From the NCBI RefSeq assembly GCF_001613085.1, contig NZ_BDBR01000015.1, forward strand, positions 1 to 64,000: a stretch of DNA of 64,000 nucleotides, read 5' to 3'. Below the pieces are notes generated by a model that did no database searches, had not been told where the DNA came from, and was given only the letters and a program-made list of their open reading frames with translations. This DNA is from Nocardia salmonicida NBRC 13393. GTDB lineage: Bacteria; Actinomycetota; Actinomycetes; Mycobacteriales; Mycobacteriaceae. Below, piece by piece: positions 1 to 7,846 of this stretch (the first letter of the stretch is position 1; each line of letters starts with the position of its first letter). A program made the position numbers and the translations under genes.

Positions 1-1243
1 CGTGATCGAGGTGCTGCGCCCCGGCGACTTCTACCGCCCCGCGCACCAGGCCGTCTACGACACCATCCTCGACCTCTACAGCCGCGGCGAACCCGCCGAC
101 CCCGTCACCGTCTCGGCCGGTCTCGACCGCCGCGGCGAACTCAAGCGCATCGGCGGCCCGCCCTACCTGGTCACCCTCACCCAGACCGTCCCCACCGCGG
201 CCAACGCCGGCTTCTACGCCGAGATCGTGGCCGAGAAGGCCATCCTGCGCCGCCTCGTCGAAGCGGGCACCCGCATCGTCCAGTTCGGCTACGCCGGCGC
301 CGACGGCCAGGACGTCGCCGAGGTGGTCGACCGCGCCCAGGCCGAAATCTACGAAGTCACCGAACGCCGCACCACCGAGGACTTCACCCCGCTGGAAGAA
401 CTCCTCCAGCCCACCCTCGATCAACTCGACGTCATCGCCTCGCTCGGCGGACAATCTGCCGGCATCCCCACCGGCTTCACCGAACTCGACGAGCTCACCA
501 ATGGGTTGCATCCGGGCCAAATGATCATCGTTGCGGCTCGGCCTGGCCTGGGGAAATCCACCCTGGCAATGGATGTGTTGCGGAGCTGCTCAATCAAACA
601 CGGCCATGCCAGTGTCATCTTCTCGCTTGAGATGAGCCGGACCGAGATCGTCATGCGCCTGTTGTCGGCCGAGGCGAAAATCAAGCTCGCGGACATGCGT
701 TCTGGTCGGATGAACGACACCGATTGGGTGCGACTCTCCCAGCGGATGAGTGAAGTCGCCGACGCGCCGCTGTTCGTCGACGACTCACCGAATCTCACAC
801 TGATGGAGATCCGAGCTAAGGCCCGTCGCCTCAAGCAGCGGCACGGTTTGAAGTTGGTCGTCGTGGATTACCTGCAGCTGATGAGCTCCGGCAAGAAGGT
901 CGAGTCCCGCCAGCAGGAAGTCGCCGAATTCTCACGAGCACTCAAGCTTCTCGCCAAGGAGTTAGAGGTTCCCGTGATAGCGGTCAGCCAGCTGAACCGA
1001 GGGCCCGAACAGCGGATCGATAAGCGGCCAATGGTGGCTGACCTGCGCGAAAGCGGTGGGATTGAACAAGATGCGGACATGATCATCTTGCTACATCGGC
1101 CCGACGCATTCGACCGCGACGATCCGCGAATAGGAGAAGCGGACTTGATCGTGGGCAAGCACCGCAATGGGCCAACAGCCACGATCACCGTGGCCCATCA
1201 GCTGCAGTACAGCCGGTTTGTCGATCTCGCCAGAGGCGCTTGA
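1..1243 (+). CDS. dnaB: Replicative DNA helicase DnaB, 5' end outside window
   Basis: This is the RecA-fold, ring-shaped helicase that unwinds DNA at the replication fork. Visible parts are the end of the N-terminal primase-interacting domain (LRPGDFYRPAHQ near the start), then the Walker A loop ARPGLGKST at about residues 180-188 of the visible part, Walker B VVVDYLQLM, and the conserved DLRESGGIEQDAD block near the C-terminus. The open frame enters from the left edge. A GTG at position 2 is open but falls in the middle of the conserved N-terminal domain, so the true start is upstream. There is no intein at Walker A, a common insertion point in actinobacterial DnaB. Up to about position 500 nearly every codon ends in G or C; after that A/T-ending codons become common, which suggests a mosaic gene. 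A separate dnaB beside parAB and polA fits a replicon that supplies its own fork helicase. Confidence 0.93.
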   Translation, partial: VIEVLRPGDFYRPAHQAVYDTILDLYSRGEPADPVTVSAGLDRRGELKRIGGPPYLVTLTQTVPTAANAGFYAEIVAEKAILRRLVEAGTRIVQFGYAGADGQDVAEVVDRAQAEIYEVTERRTTEDFTPLEELLQPTLDQLDVIASLGGQSAGIPTGFTELDELTNGLHPGQMIIVAARPGLGKSTLAMDVLRSCSIKHGHASVIFSLEMSRTEIVMRLLSAEAKIKLADMRSGRMNDTDWVRLSQRMSEVADAPLFVDDSPNLTLMEIRAKARRLKQRHGLKLVVVDYLQLMSSGKKVESRQQEVAEFSRALKLLAKELEVPVIAVSQLNRGPEQRIDKRPMVADLRESGGIEQDADMIILLHRPDAFDRDDPRIGEADLIVGKHRNGPTATITVAHQLQYSRFVDLARGA

Positions 1244-1493
1244 GCCCCTGCCCGGTGGGGACATGTCATCGGCGCAGGTTACTGGGCGCTTTTCAACGTT
1301 CTGGCGCTGCTGGTCGTGTGACTCCGCGTCGTCGTGCGGATTGGTGGAGTCGGCCAGGCGAATAGATGTTTGAGTTGCCTGCCTCAAATTTCGCACACTG
1401 TCGACAAAACGTCCGCTACCAGGCGGATTCACCAGCCCACGAAGGTGGCGAGATGACCATCTTGTCAGCTCCGGCGAAGTTGAGGTGCACAAC

Positions 1494-3518
1494 ATGACCA
1501 TCAAACGCTCGAAATCTGTTCGAGCGATCACAACGTTGGTGACCGCTACGGTCGCAACGGGTGTCGCGAGCGCGGCTCTCCCTGCAACAGCGTCAGCTCT
1601 GCCCACTGGGTGCGCCGATACCTTCAACCTCATCATTCCGGGCACCTGGGAGACCCGTGAGGACGCGAACCCCAGTGAGCCGGTAGGAATGACTGCCCCG
1701 ATCGCGCAGGCGATCAAGAGCCAGCAGGGCGATCGCGCGGAGGTCTACAACCTGCCCTACATGGCCCGCGCCTTCGACAACGGCCACACCTACGCAGACT
1801 CCAAGAAGACCGCAGTCGATGGCGGGACGGCCGTGCTGCGCGACTACGCCGCAAAATGCCGTGGCACGCAATTCACGATCGTTGGCTACAGCCAAGGAGC
1901 CGATGCGGCCGGCGACATTGCCTCCGCTATCGGGAACGGTCGAGGCCCGGTATCAGCGGATCGCGTACTCGCTGTAGGCCTGATCTCCGATCCAGGAAAC
2001 GGGACGAAGGGCGAAACGACAGTCGGGCCAAAGACCGCCAACTCTGGAATCGCTGACCCTCGCCCTGACGGCATGGGGGCGCTGTCCGGGAAAGTAGCGT
2101 CGATCTGCGCCTCCGAGGACCTGTACTGCGCGGCGAACAAGACATCGAATCCCGTCCTCGGTGCACTGGGCACAATCCTGAGCAAATCCCCGAGTACTGA
2201 CTCCGGCACCGGCACCGGCACCACAGGCGGTGACTCCCCCGGAGTTGGCAACAACAACTCCAAGATCGCGACAGCTCTCACCTCCGACTTCTCGAAGGCG
2301 GATCTTCCCAACATGGGCTCAGCAGCCAGCGAACTCATCGCTGGTCTGACGCCACAAAACGGCACCATCGATCTCCAGAAAGTCGCCAAGTCGGCCAACA
2401 CCCTGCTGGGCTCAATCACACCCCTCACCGATCTGCTGAGCTCCGGAGCAGGGTCCGCAGCCACTGGCCAACTGTCGACTGCTCCTGCCGGTAGCCCGGA
2501 GAATTCGGCCAACCAAGTCCTGACCGCCGCTGGGCAAAGCGACCTCTCCGGCGCACTGTCCACTGTCACCTCGATCGCGAACACCGCGGCCAACCTGATG
2601 GGGGCCAACACCAACACCCTGTCGACGAGCGCACCCGAAGCATCCCAACTCTCGTCGGCCTCCAACGGTCTGAGCACCCAGATCGCTCCACTGAGCTCCA
2701 CACCCAGCGACGTACTCAGCTCGGCGAGTAGTGTCCTGAGCGTTCTCAAGCCGGCGACAGTGGTGAGCCAGGCACTCAACGTGGTCACCGGCGTCACCAG
2801 CCTCGACCTTGCGGGAATTCTGGCGAATCTGGTTCTCCTCCCCCAGAAGGTCGCAGCGCTCGACGCCCAGGGAGCCCACGACGTAGCCCGGAAGCTCAAC
2901 ACGCAATTCGAGCCCCTGGTCAAGATGGCCGCAAACGTCGACCTGGAGTGGATCTCCTCGATCCTGTCGATCATCCCGGACCCGACCGGCGGCTACATCC
3001 AGATCGCCGCACTGGTCGTATCCATCCTGTCCAAAGTCGACGTCGTCAAGCTCGCAAACCTCGTCGGACAGATCCAGGAAGTCGCCTGGTCCGTCATCGA
3101 AAAGCTCGCTCCCCCAGCGGGACAAGCGCCAGATCCCGTTGGCGCCGGCGCAGCGCTCACCGGGCTCCTGCCGATCGGGCTCGATCTGGCCAGCGTCGCA
3201 ACGAACATGCTCACCGGCACAGCGAGTAAGACGCCGGTCGAACTGCTCGGCAAGCAGTCGAACTCCGCGGTTTCCACCATCACCAAGCAGGCCGAGAACT
3301 TCGATCTGTCCGGCCTCACGAACTCGGTCGCCTCAATGGCGCAGTCGCAGGGTGCCTCCGACCTCGCGACCCTGGTGAGCGAAGGCCTGACCGCAGCCAG
3401 CTTCTTCGCTGGTGGTTCACATACGAGCTACGGAAACCTTGTCGTTGACAACGCAGGCAGAACGGCGATCCAGTGGATGAGCGACTGGATCAACCTGCAG
3501 ATCGGACGGTCGGTATGA
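1494..3518 (+). CDS. Secreted cutinase-family esterase with a long internal insert
   Basis: This is a predicted exported serine esterase of the cutinase family (alpha/beta hydrolase). The ATG at 1494 is preferred because a TTGAGG ribosome site lies 8 bases upstream; a GTG at 1485 is also open. A Sec signal peptide spans about residues 1-35 (positively charged start, Ala/Val/Thr-rich core, ATASA cleavage region). The nucleophile elbow GYSQG gives Ser133. The usual Cys-flanked Asp motif CASEDLYC gives Asp209, with Cys205/Cys212 and Cys40/Cys122 able to form the two family disulfides. The expected catalytic His is not nearby: after Asp209 come roughly 430 residues rich in Ser, Thr, Ala, Leu and Gly, and only then a cutinase-like ending with HTSYGN (His643). 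At 674 residues it is about three times the usual length. It probably acts on esters outside the cell or in the mycolate envelope; the substrate is unknown. Confidence 0.82.
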   Translation: MTIKRSKSVRAITTLVTATVATGVASAALPATASALPTGCADTFNLIIPGTWETREDANPSEPVGMTAPIAQAIKSQQGDRAEVYNLPYMARAFDNGHTYADSKKTAVDGGTAVLRDYAAKCRGTQFTIVGYSQGADAAGDIASAIGNGRGPVSADRVLAVGLISDPGNGTKGETTVGPKTANSGIADPRPDGMGALSGKVASICASEDLYCAANKTSNPVLGALGTILSKSPSTDSGTGTGTTGGDSPGVGNNNSKIATALTSDFSKADLPNMGSAASELIAGLTPQNGTIDLQKVAKSANTLLGSITPLTDLLSSGAGSAATGQLSTAPAGSPENSANQVLTAAGQSDLSGALSTVTSIANTAANLMGANTNTLSTSAPEASQLSSASNGLSTQIAPLSSTPSDVLSSASSVLSVLKPATVVSQALNVVTGVTSLDLAGILANLVLLPQKVAALDAQGAHDVARKLNTQFEPLVKMAANVDLEWISSILSIIPDPTGGYIQIAALVVSILSKVDVVKLANLVGQIQEVAWSVIEKLAPPAGQAPDPVGAGAALTGLLPIGLDLASVATNMLTGTASKTPVELLGKQSNSAVSTITKQAENFDLSGLTNSVASMAQSQGASDLATLVSEGLTAASFFAGGSHTSYGNLVVDNAGRTAIQWMSDWINLQIGRSV

Positions 3519-3754
3519 GGGCCGCCCCACGAGCGCACAAGCCCACAGACCGGTGGACGTGGTGCGGTAGCTGCAACCATCGCGGCTACCTGACGAGGGC
3601 GGATGCGAGAGCTGCCCGAAAGCGATACCGGGGCAAGGGAATCTCGGTATTCGTGTGTCCAGGAAATCAATCACTGTTCCACGTCGGGCGTCGCGAGAAC
3701 GCCGGGTGGCCGGTCGGCTCTGGATGCAGCCCAGCAGCAGCCAACGGTCGATGA
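3515..3754 (+). CDS. Small putative zinc-binding protein, 79 aa
   Basis: The ATG at 3515 overlaps the stop of the cutinase-like gene (ATGA), so the two are probably translationally coupled. The 79-residue product has Cys17-x2-Cys20 followed by Cys48 and His56, spaced like a small treble-clef or zinc-ribbon fold. Between them lies a basic helix rich in Ala and Arg (residues 28-40). The pattern Cys-x-x-Cys, basic AR-rich helix, VCP, FHVGR is typical of small actinobacterial proteins of unknown role. The third-position G/C bias is normal for the window. A role in nucleic-acid binding is an inference only; nothing here fixes a function. Confidence 0.6.
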   Translation: MRAAPRAHKPTDRWTWCGSCNHRGYLTRADARAARKRYRGKGISVFVCPGNQSLFHVGRRENAGWPVGSGCSPAAANGR

Positions 3755-3823
3755 ACTCGGGCGCCGTGCAGGATGCTTGCCAGTTCGATCTCGGCCGAAT
3801 TCGGCTGGAAGGGAAGAGCTCCG

Positions 3824-4534
3824 ATGAAACCATCGTGGTGGGTAAGCGTAGTTGCAGGTTGCGCGCTGATGGCGGTAGTCGGCATCGAGGTGACCTCGGG
3901 CGCACCACCCCAGCCAGACGCCCCGACCATCTCTCCGAATTCGACTGCTGTGGTGGACATTCGCGAGCTGGTCGGATCACTGACAGTCGTCGACAAACTT
4001 GATGCGATCGGAGGGTATGAGCGCAGTTGCGCTGCGGGCAAAGGATGTTCATTCGGACAGTCGTGGACTGACGACTACGACGGTCCAGGCGCGCACAACG
4101 GGTGCGACACCCGCAATGATGTGCTGGCCGCTCAGCTCGAGGATGTCGTCCACAAACCCGGAAGCCGCGGCTGCAAGGTCTAATCCGGCACACTGCACGA
4201 CCCCTACACCGGGGCAACGATCGCCTTCACGGGTGAAGAACCCAGTCAGGTCCAGATCGACCATGTATTCCCGCTCGCGCGAGCATGGAAGGCTGGGGCG
4301 TCCCGCTGGACAACCTCCCAGCGGGTAAGGTTCGCCAACGACATCGATCTGAACCTGCTTGCAGTGGCGGGCATAGCGAACCAGTCGAAGTCGGATCAAG
4401 GTCTCGACACCTGGGTGCCAAAGAACGCATCCTTCGCGTGCGAGTACGTCCGCCGGTACCTGAGCGTTGCCCAGCGCTACCAGTTGATGGTCACTCGCGC
4501 AGAAGTCGCCACCGCACTCGTCGGCTGTCCCTGA
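3824..4534 (+). pseudogene. Secreted HNH (DUF1524-type) nuclease with in-frame TAA
   Basis: The reading frame starts at an ATG at 3824 (purine-rich AAGGGAAGAG upstream) with a signal-anchor or signal peptide in the first 28 residues. It continues with the landmarks of secreted actinobacterial DUF1524 nucleases: VVDKLDAIGGYERS-like start, a Cys/Asp-rich CDTRNDVLA stretch, then RGCKV. There a TAA at 4181-4183 interrupts it. The same frame resumes immediately with SGTLHDPYTG, the HNH core QIDHVFPLARAWKAGA, RFANDIDLNLLAV and NQSKSD, and ends naturally at 4532-4534 after GCP. In family members CKV and SGTL are separated by about one residue, so the stop has replaced a single sense codon (for example CAA to TAA). 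No frameshifts are seen. Either it is a very young pseudogene or the stop is read through. The product before the stop would lack the active site. Confidence 0.8.
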
Positions 4535-4758
4535 AAGATCGAATGTCACAGTGACGAAATAGGGTTCGATGCAGGTTCGCCCCCGTTACGAGGACGAAAT
4601 CGACCCGCTGATGAGTACGAATGATGTTTGACCTGCCGTCGCCGTCCGGCGTACGTTGCGAGACAGGTCGCCGGGCTCCCCCCACTCGGTCGACTGGAAG
4701 TGCCCCCGCAGCAGCCTCTCCCCCCCAGGCTCCTCGGGGGCACTTCGATGTCCAGGGC

Positions 4759-4773
4759 TATTCCATTGGAATA
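4759..4773 (+). promoter_or_regulatory. Candidate parS site 1 (TATTCCATTGGAATA)
   Basis: Perfect 15-bp palindrome with central T on the + strand. It is the first of seven sites clustered around and inside parB, and a likely ParB-binding site. The T-centred and A-centred forms are reverse complements of each other, so the centre base gives each site an orientation. Confidence 0.72.
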
Positions 4774-4827
4774 CCCTGCGGCTCACCCGCTTCGAAGCCG
4801 CAGGTCGTCGGGCTGAGTGCGGCGAGC

Positions 4828-4842
4828 TATTCCATTGGAATA
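4828..4842 (+). promoter_or_regulatory. Candidate parS site 2 (TATTCCATTGGAATA)
   Basis: Identical to site 1, 69 bases downstream. The palindrome extends one base on each side (C...G). Confidence 0.72.
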
Positions 4843-4898
4843 GTCTGGACCGATCCGTCGCTTCGGGGTGGCCGTCGGGTGGCTCGGTGCGACTGAGC

Positions 4899-4913
4899 TA
4901 TTCCAATGGAATA
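4899..4913 (-). promoter_or_regulatory. Candidate parS site 3 (TATTCCAATGGAATA on +)
   Basis: A-centred form, thus site 1 in the opposite orientation. Palindromy extends two bases further on each side (GC...GC), making it the longest of the set. Confidence 0.72.
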
Positions 4914-4983
4914 GCCCATAACCCGCCGCCGGTGAGCAGAGGTAGACGCGGCGTGTATGCGCGGTTTTGATCGGCGTGGTGAA

Positions 4984-4998
4984 TATTCCATTGGAATA
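4984..4998 (+). promoter_or_regulatory. Candidate parS site 4 (TATTCCATTGGAATA)
   Basis: Perfect T-centred copy, 85 bases after site 3. Confidence 0.72.
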
Positions 4999-5165
4999 CG
5001 GAGTGTCGCTCGAGGAGGCTGTACGTGTCGGCGGAAGCTCCCCTATGCTTCCATGCTGTAAGCGATCTCAGGCCTGCGCGCCGATCGCCACACGGGCCCT
5101 CCGCTATCGGACTGCTCGCCACGCTCGTAGGGCTCACACCTTGAACTCACCTACCAACAAGCTTG

Positions 5166-5180
5166 TATTCCAATGGAATA
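5166..5180 (-). promoter_or_regulatory. Candidate parS site 5, next to the par promoter
   Basis: Perfect A-centred copy. It overlaps a TTGTAT hexamer (5163-5168) and lies just before an A/T-rich segment with TATTAT (5194-5199). ParB bound here could repress its own operon. Exact promoter elements are uncertain because the hexamer spacing is not ideal. Confidence 0.7.
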
Positions 5181-5253
5181 CGTGTGACCATAGTATTATT
5201 AATGTCGCCTGCGGCTGGTGGGCGCAAACATGCTTCACTCCCAGGAGGTGCAT

Positions 5254-6882
5254 ATGGCACGCGGAAAATCCGGCAGTGCGGCGGCCGAGAAGGCGACGCA
5301 GACTGCCACAACCCGAACTGCCTCAGGCGGGGAAATGAAGTCCGCCGCAGGGCTCATTCAGGAAGCGCAGAAGCAAGCGGAGGCGATGAGCCCGCTGGAG
5401 GTCGCGGAGCTTCCTCGTATCGCGCTGGACCGTATCGGCCCTCACCCGCTCAACCCCGAACACCGGCACCTCGACGAATCCGAACTGACGGAGCTCGCCG
5501 CCAACATCGAACTCGTTGGCGTCTTGACTGCACCTCTGGTCGTGAGCCGGGCATCGATTCTGTCGTTCGAACCCGAGATGGCGGAGCTCATCCCGGAAGA
5601 ACACGAAGTCATCCTCATCGACGGCCATCGCCGATGGGGCGCTTCGAAGTTGGCTGCGGGCGTCACTGACCTCCCGTACATCCTGCGCGAGGAGCTCGCT
5701 GACCCCGCGGTTGCAGCAGCGGTCTTCCTTGCCACGAACATCCTGGGGAAGCGCCTCTCGCCGATCGAAGAGGCCAGAGGGTATCTGCGCCTACAGACCT
5801 ACGCCAAGATCAGCCAATCCGAGCTGGCGGCGACCGTCGGTTTCGGTCAGCCGCGGATCAGCAAGTCGATGCAGCTGCTGAAGCTGCCGAAAGTAGTTCA
5901 GGACGCAGTCGATGCACGCACGGTTAGTCCCCACGCCGCCCGGGAACTGCTCAGTCTCGCCGAGGACTCGCAGGAGTCAGTGTTCCTGGAGGCCATCGCC
6001 TCTTTGTCAGAGGAAGAGCGCGACCGGCCTGATCGTGTAGCAGAAGCTGTCCGGGTCTCGGTCAACAAGGCGACGGTCCGTGCGGAGAAGGAAGCCGCCG
6101 CCGCAGCAGCGCGGAAAGCGTTGGCCGAGGGCAGCATCGCCGAAATTGATCCCAAGGAACTATTCGGCGCCGATGCTTGGCAGCACGAGCTCAGAGACAC
6201 CGAGCTCGACGAAGTACAGACCGCAGGCAAGCTCGCCGGAGCCGTCGTTCACGACACCGGGAGGGTGACCTACTACTCTCAAGACGCGGCTCCGCGGTTC
6301 CATGTGACCGAGGCAGAAGCCGAAGAAGCCGAAGAAGGCGTCGCCGACGTCGCCGATCATTCCAATGGAATAGTCAGCGAGCCCGAAGGCGGGGGAGAAG
6401 CGGGTTATTCCAATGGAATAGCCGACGTGCCCGCTCCGCACGATCCTGCTGACGTCGAGGCCATCGACCAGGCACTGCGGGCCGCCAAATCCGCCCACGA
6501 GGACCGGCTGGCCGCGATGCGTCGGCTGGTCGCCAAAGCGCCCGACAACGGCCTCCTCGCCGATGTGCTCGCCGACGCCGTCCTTGCTGCCCACTGGGTC
6601 GACTTCGAAGACGCCACAGAGTTCGCCGAAGGCGCCGGATACAACATCAGCGCCGAATCGATCGAGGCCACACTCGCGACCGCCAACCGCGCCGACATCC
6701 AACGCGTCGCGTTTGCCGCCGCGCTCGGCGCGCTCGAAGCCGAAGCCGCCCGTGACTACTACGCCACGAACGGACCCTGGCCGATGCCCGTCCAGCGCCA
6801 CGTCAAACGGCTGGCCGCCCTCGGTCACTACACCCTCGCCGACTACGACCACGCGCATCTGAGTGATACGGAGAACCCATGA
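5254..6882 (+). CDS. parB: ParB-family centromere-binding partition protein
   Basis: ParB proteins bind centromere sites and, with ParA, move replicon copies to daughter cells. The start is the ATG at 5254, preceded by the strong ribosome site AGGAGG; a GTG at 5218 lacks one. Of 542 residues, about 55-165 form the ParB N-terminal nucleotide-binding domain, with GHRRWGASKLA (124-134) matching the family GERR box. A helix-turn-helix follows at about 186-206 (ISQSELAATVGFGQPRISKS). After an Ala/Glu-rich linker there is a unique acidic C-terminal domain (about 400-540). Two copies of the palindrome lie inside the linker coding sequence and encode the repeated tetrapeptide SNGI at residues 370-373 and 386-389. 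The last bases overlap parA (ATGA). Gene order parB-parA is the reverse of most chromosomal loci. Confidence 0.88.
   Translation: MARGKSGSAAAEKATQTATTRTASGGEMKSAAGLIQEAQKQAEAMSPLEVAELPRIALDRIGPHPLNPEHRHLDESELTELAANIELVGVLTAPLVVSRASILSFEPEMAELIPEEHEVILIDGHRRWGASKLAAGVTDLPYILREELADPAVAAAVFLATNILGKRLSPIEEARGYLRLQTYAKISQSELAATVGFGQPRISKSMQLLKLPKVVQDAVDARTVSPHAARELLSLAEDSQESVFLEAIASLSEEERDRPDRVAEAVRVSVNKATVRAEKEAAAAAARKALAEGSIAEIDPKELFGADAWQHELRDTELDEVQTAGKLAGAVVHDTGRVTYYSQDAAPRFHVTEAEAEEAEEGVADVADHSNGIVSEPEGGGEAGYSNGIADVPAPHDPADVEAIDQALRAAKSAHEDRLAAMRRLVAKAPDNGLLADVLADAVLAAHWVDFEDATEFAEGAGYNISAESIEATLATANRADIQRVAFAAALGALEAEAARDYYATNGPWPMPVQRHVKRLAALGHYTLADYDHAHLSDTENP
6358..6372 (-). promoter_or_regulatory. 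Candidate parS site 6, inside parB coding sequence
   Basis: CATTCCAATGGAATA, one outer-base change from the perfect 15-mer. It lies in the parB linker region and encodes H-S-N-G-I (residues 369-373). Confidence 0.65.
6406..6420 (-). promoter_or_regulatory. Candidate parS site 7, inside parB coding sequence
   Basis: Perfect TATTCCAATGGAATA, 48 bases from site 6 and in the same orientation and reading frame, encoding Y-S-N-G-I (residues 385-389). The 48-base step is a whole number of codons. Confidence 0.68.
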
Positions 6883-7835
6883 GCAGCAAAAGGCCCATCC
6901 GCTTGGTAGTCGTCGGAGCCGGCGGATCAAGCGGCAAGACCACTGAGTGCGTCAACCTTGGTTGCGCCCTGGCCCGCCGAGGCCTGACCGTGCGCTTCAT
7001 CGACGGCGACCAGCAGGGCGACACCAGCAAATACCTGCACTACAACATGCCCGATTTCGTGCTCGGCGAAGTACTCGGAGGCGTGGAAGTCGTGGAGGAT
7101 GCCGCGGCCCCGTCCGGACGACGAGCCCCCACACTGCGTGAAGCCGAGGTGCCGATCTATCGCGCGACCGAGGAAGAGGCCGCAGACAAGGGCGGAATCG
7201 CCCCGCAGACACCCGAACAGGAAATCTGGCTGCGGCGACTGACGCTCGTGCCTTCCGGGAGTGGCTCCACCGGCGCCACTTTGGGATCTGCCGTCACCGC
7301 AATCGACCGCGATCCGATGGGTGCCGAAAAGGCCCTTCGGGCCCTCGACCGAATCGATGAAGGCCGGCCGGACGACGAGATCCCGGATATCGAGATCTTC
7401 GACCTGCACGGCACTGTCACCACGATGACCTACCTAGCGCTCCGGTGGGCAGCTCGTGGCGCAAACAACGACGCTCAAGGCCGATCTGGAGCCTTCTGTG
7501 TGGTGACTCCCGACGACAAGTCGACAGGAGACCACCTCAAGGAAGCGATCGACCTCGTCGCGGAAGTAGCTGAGTTCGACAAGGTCGAGGTGCTCGGGAT
7601 CATCCCGACACGCATCAGGCCGGCAACCCACGGCCGCTTCTACGTCGACATGTACGAGCGACTCTGCGAAAGCTACGGAGACCTGGTCACTCCGACTGTG
7701 CGTGAAGCAGTTACCGCGGCCGAATCCTATGCCGCACGCGAACCTCTGCTGCTTTGGGTTCCAGACTCTCCGGTCACACAGGACCAGGAGAACGTCGTCG
7801 ACTGGATGGCCAAGAAGGGCGTGGTCGTCATTTGA
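6879..7835 (+). CDS. parA: ParA-like partition ATPase
   Basis: This is a MinD/ParA-type ATPase expected to act with the upstream ParB in plasmid segregation. The ATG overlaps the parB stop (ATGA), so the two are co-translated. The nucleotide loop is GAGGSSGKTT at residues 13-22, followed by FIDGDQQGDTS at about 47-57, which is the switch I/A' region of ParA proteins, and FDLHGTVTT in the Walker B area. The position of the ParA signature lysine (KGG in the classic loop) is Ala14 here, so this is a divergent member. The 318-residue length fits small plasmid ParA proteins without an extra N-terminal DNA-binding domain. There is an unusually long acidic insertion (about 75-120). The downstream gene starts at or just after its stop codon. 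Confidence 0.82.
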   Translation: MSSKRPIRLVVVGAGGSSGKTTECVNLGCALARRGLTVRFIDGDQQGDTSKYLHYNMPDFVLGEVLGGVEVVEDAAAPSGRRAPTLREAEVPIYRATEEEAADKGGIAPQTPEQEIWLRRLTLVPSGSGSTGATLGSAVTAIDRDPMGAEKALRALDRIDEGRPDDEIPDIEIFDLHGTVTTMTYLALRWAARGANNDAQGRSGAFCVVTPDDKSTGDHLKEAIDLVAEVAEFDKVEVLGIIPTRIRPATHGRFYVDMYERLCESYGDLVTPTVREAVTAAESYAAREPLLLWVPDSPVTQDQENVVDWMAKKGVVVI

Positions 7836-7846
7836 GAGGCGACGAG

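Larger units (their letters stand above)
4535..5253. other. Intergenic partition region with five 15-bp palindromes
   Basis: This 719-base stretch holds no convincing gene. It contains five perfect copies of TATTCCA(A/T)TGGAATA (at 4759, 4828, 4899, 4984 and 5166) at spacings of about 69, 71, 85 and 182 bases. It ends with an A/T-rich segment at about 5181-5200 and a strong ribosome site for parB. This is how a plasmid centromere and autoregulated par promoter region would look. It may also contain the start point of par transcription. Confidence 0.75.

Noticed and set aside
500..620. Intein in dnaB at the Walker A loop
   Set aside because: The protein reads through ARPGLGKSTLAMD without interruption; only a composition change is present nearby.
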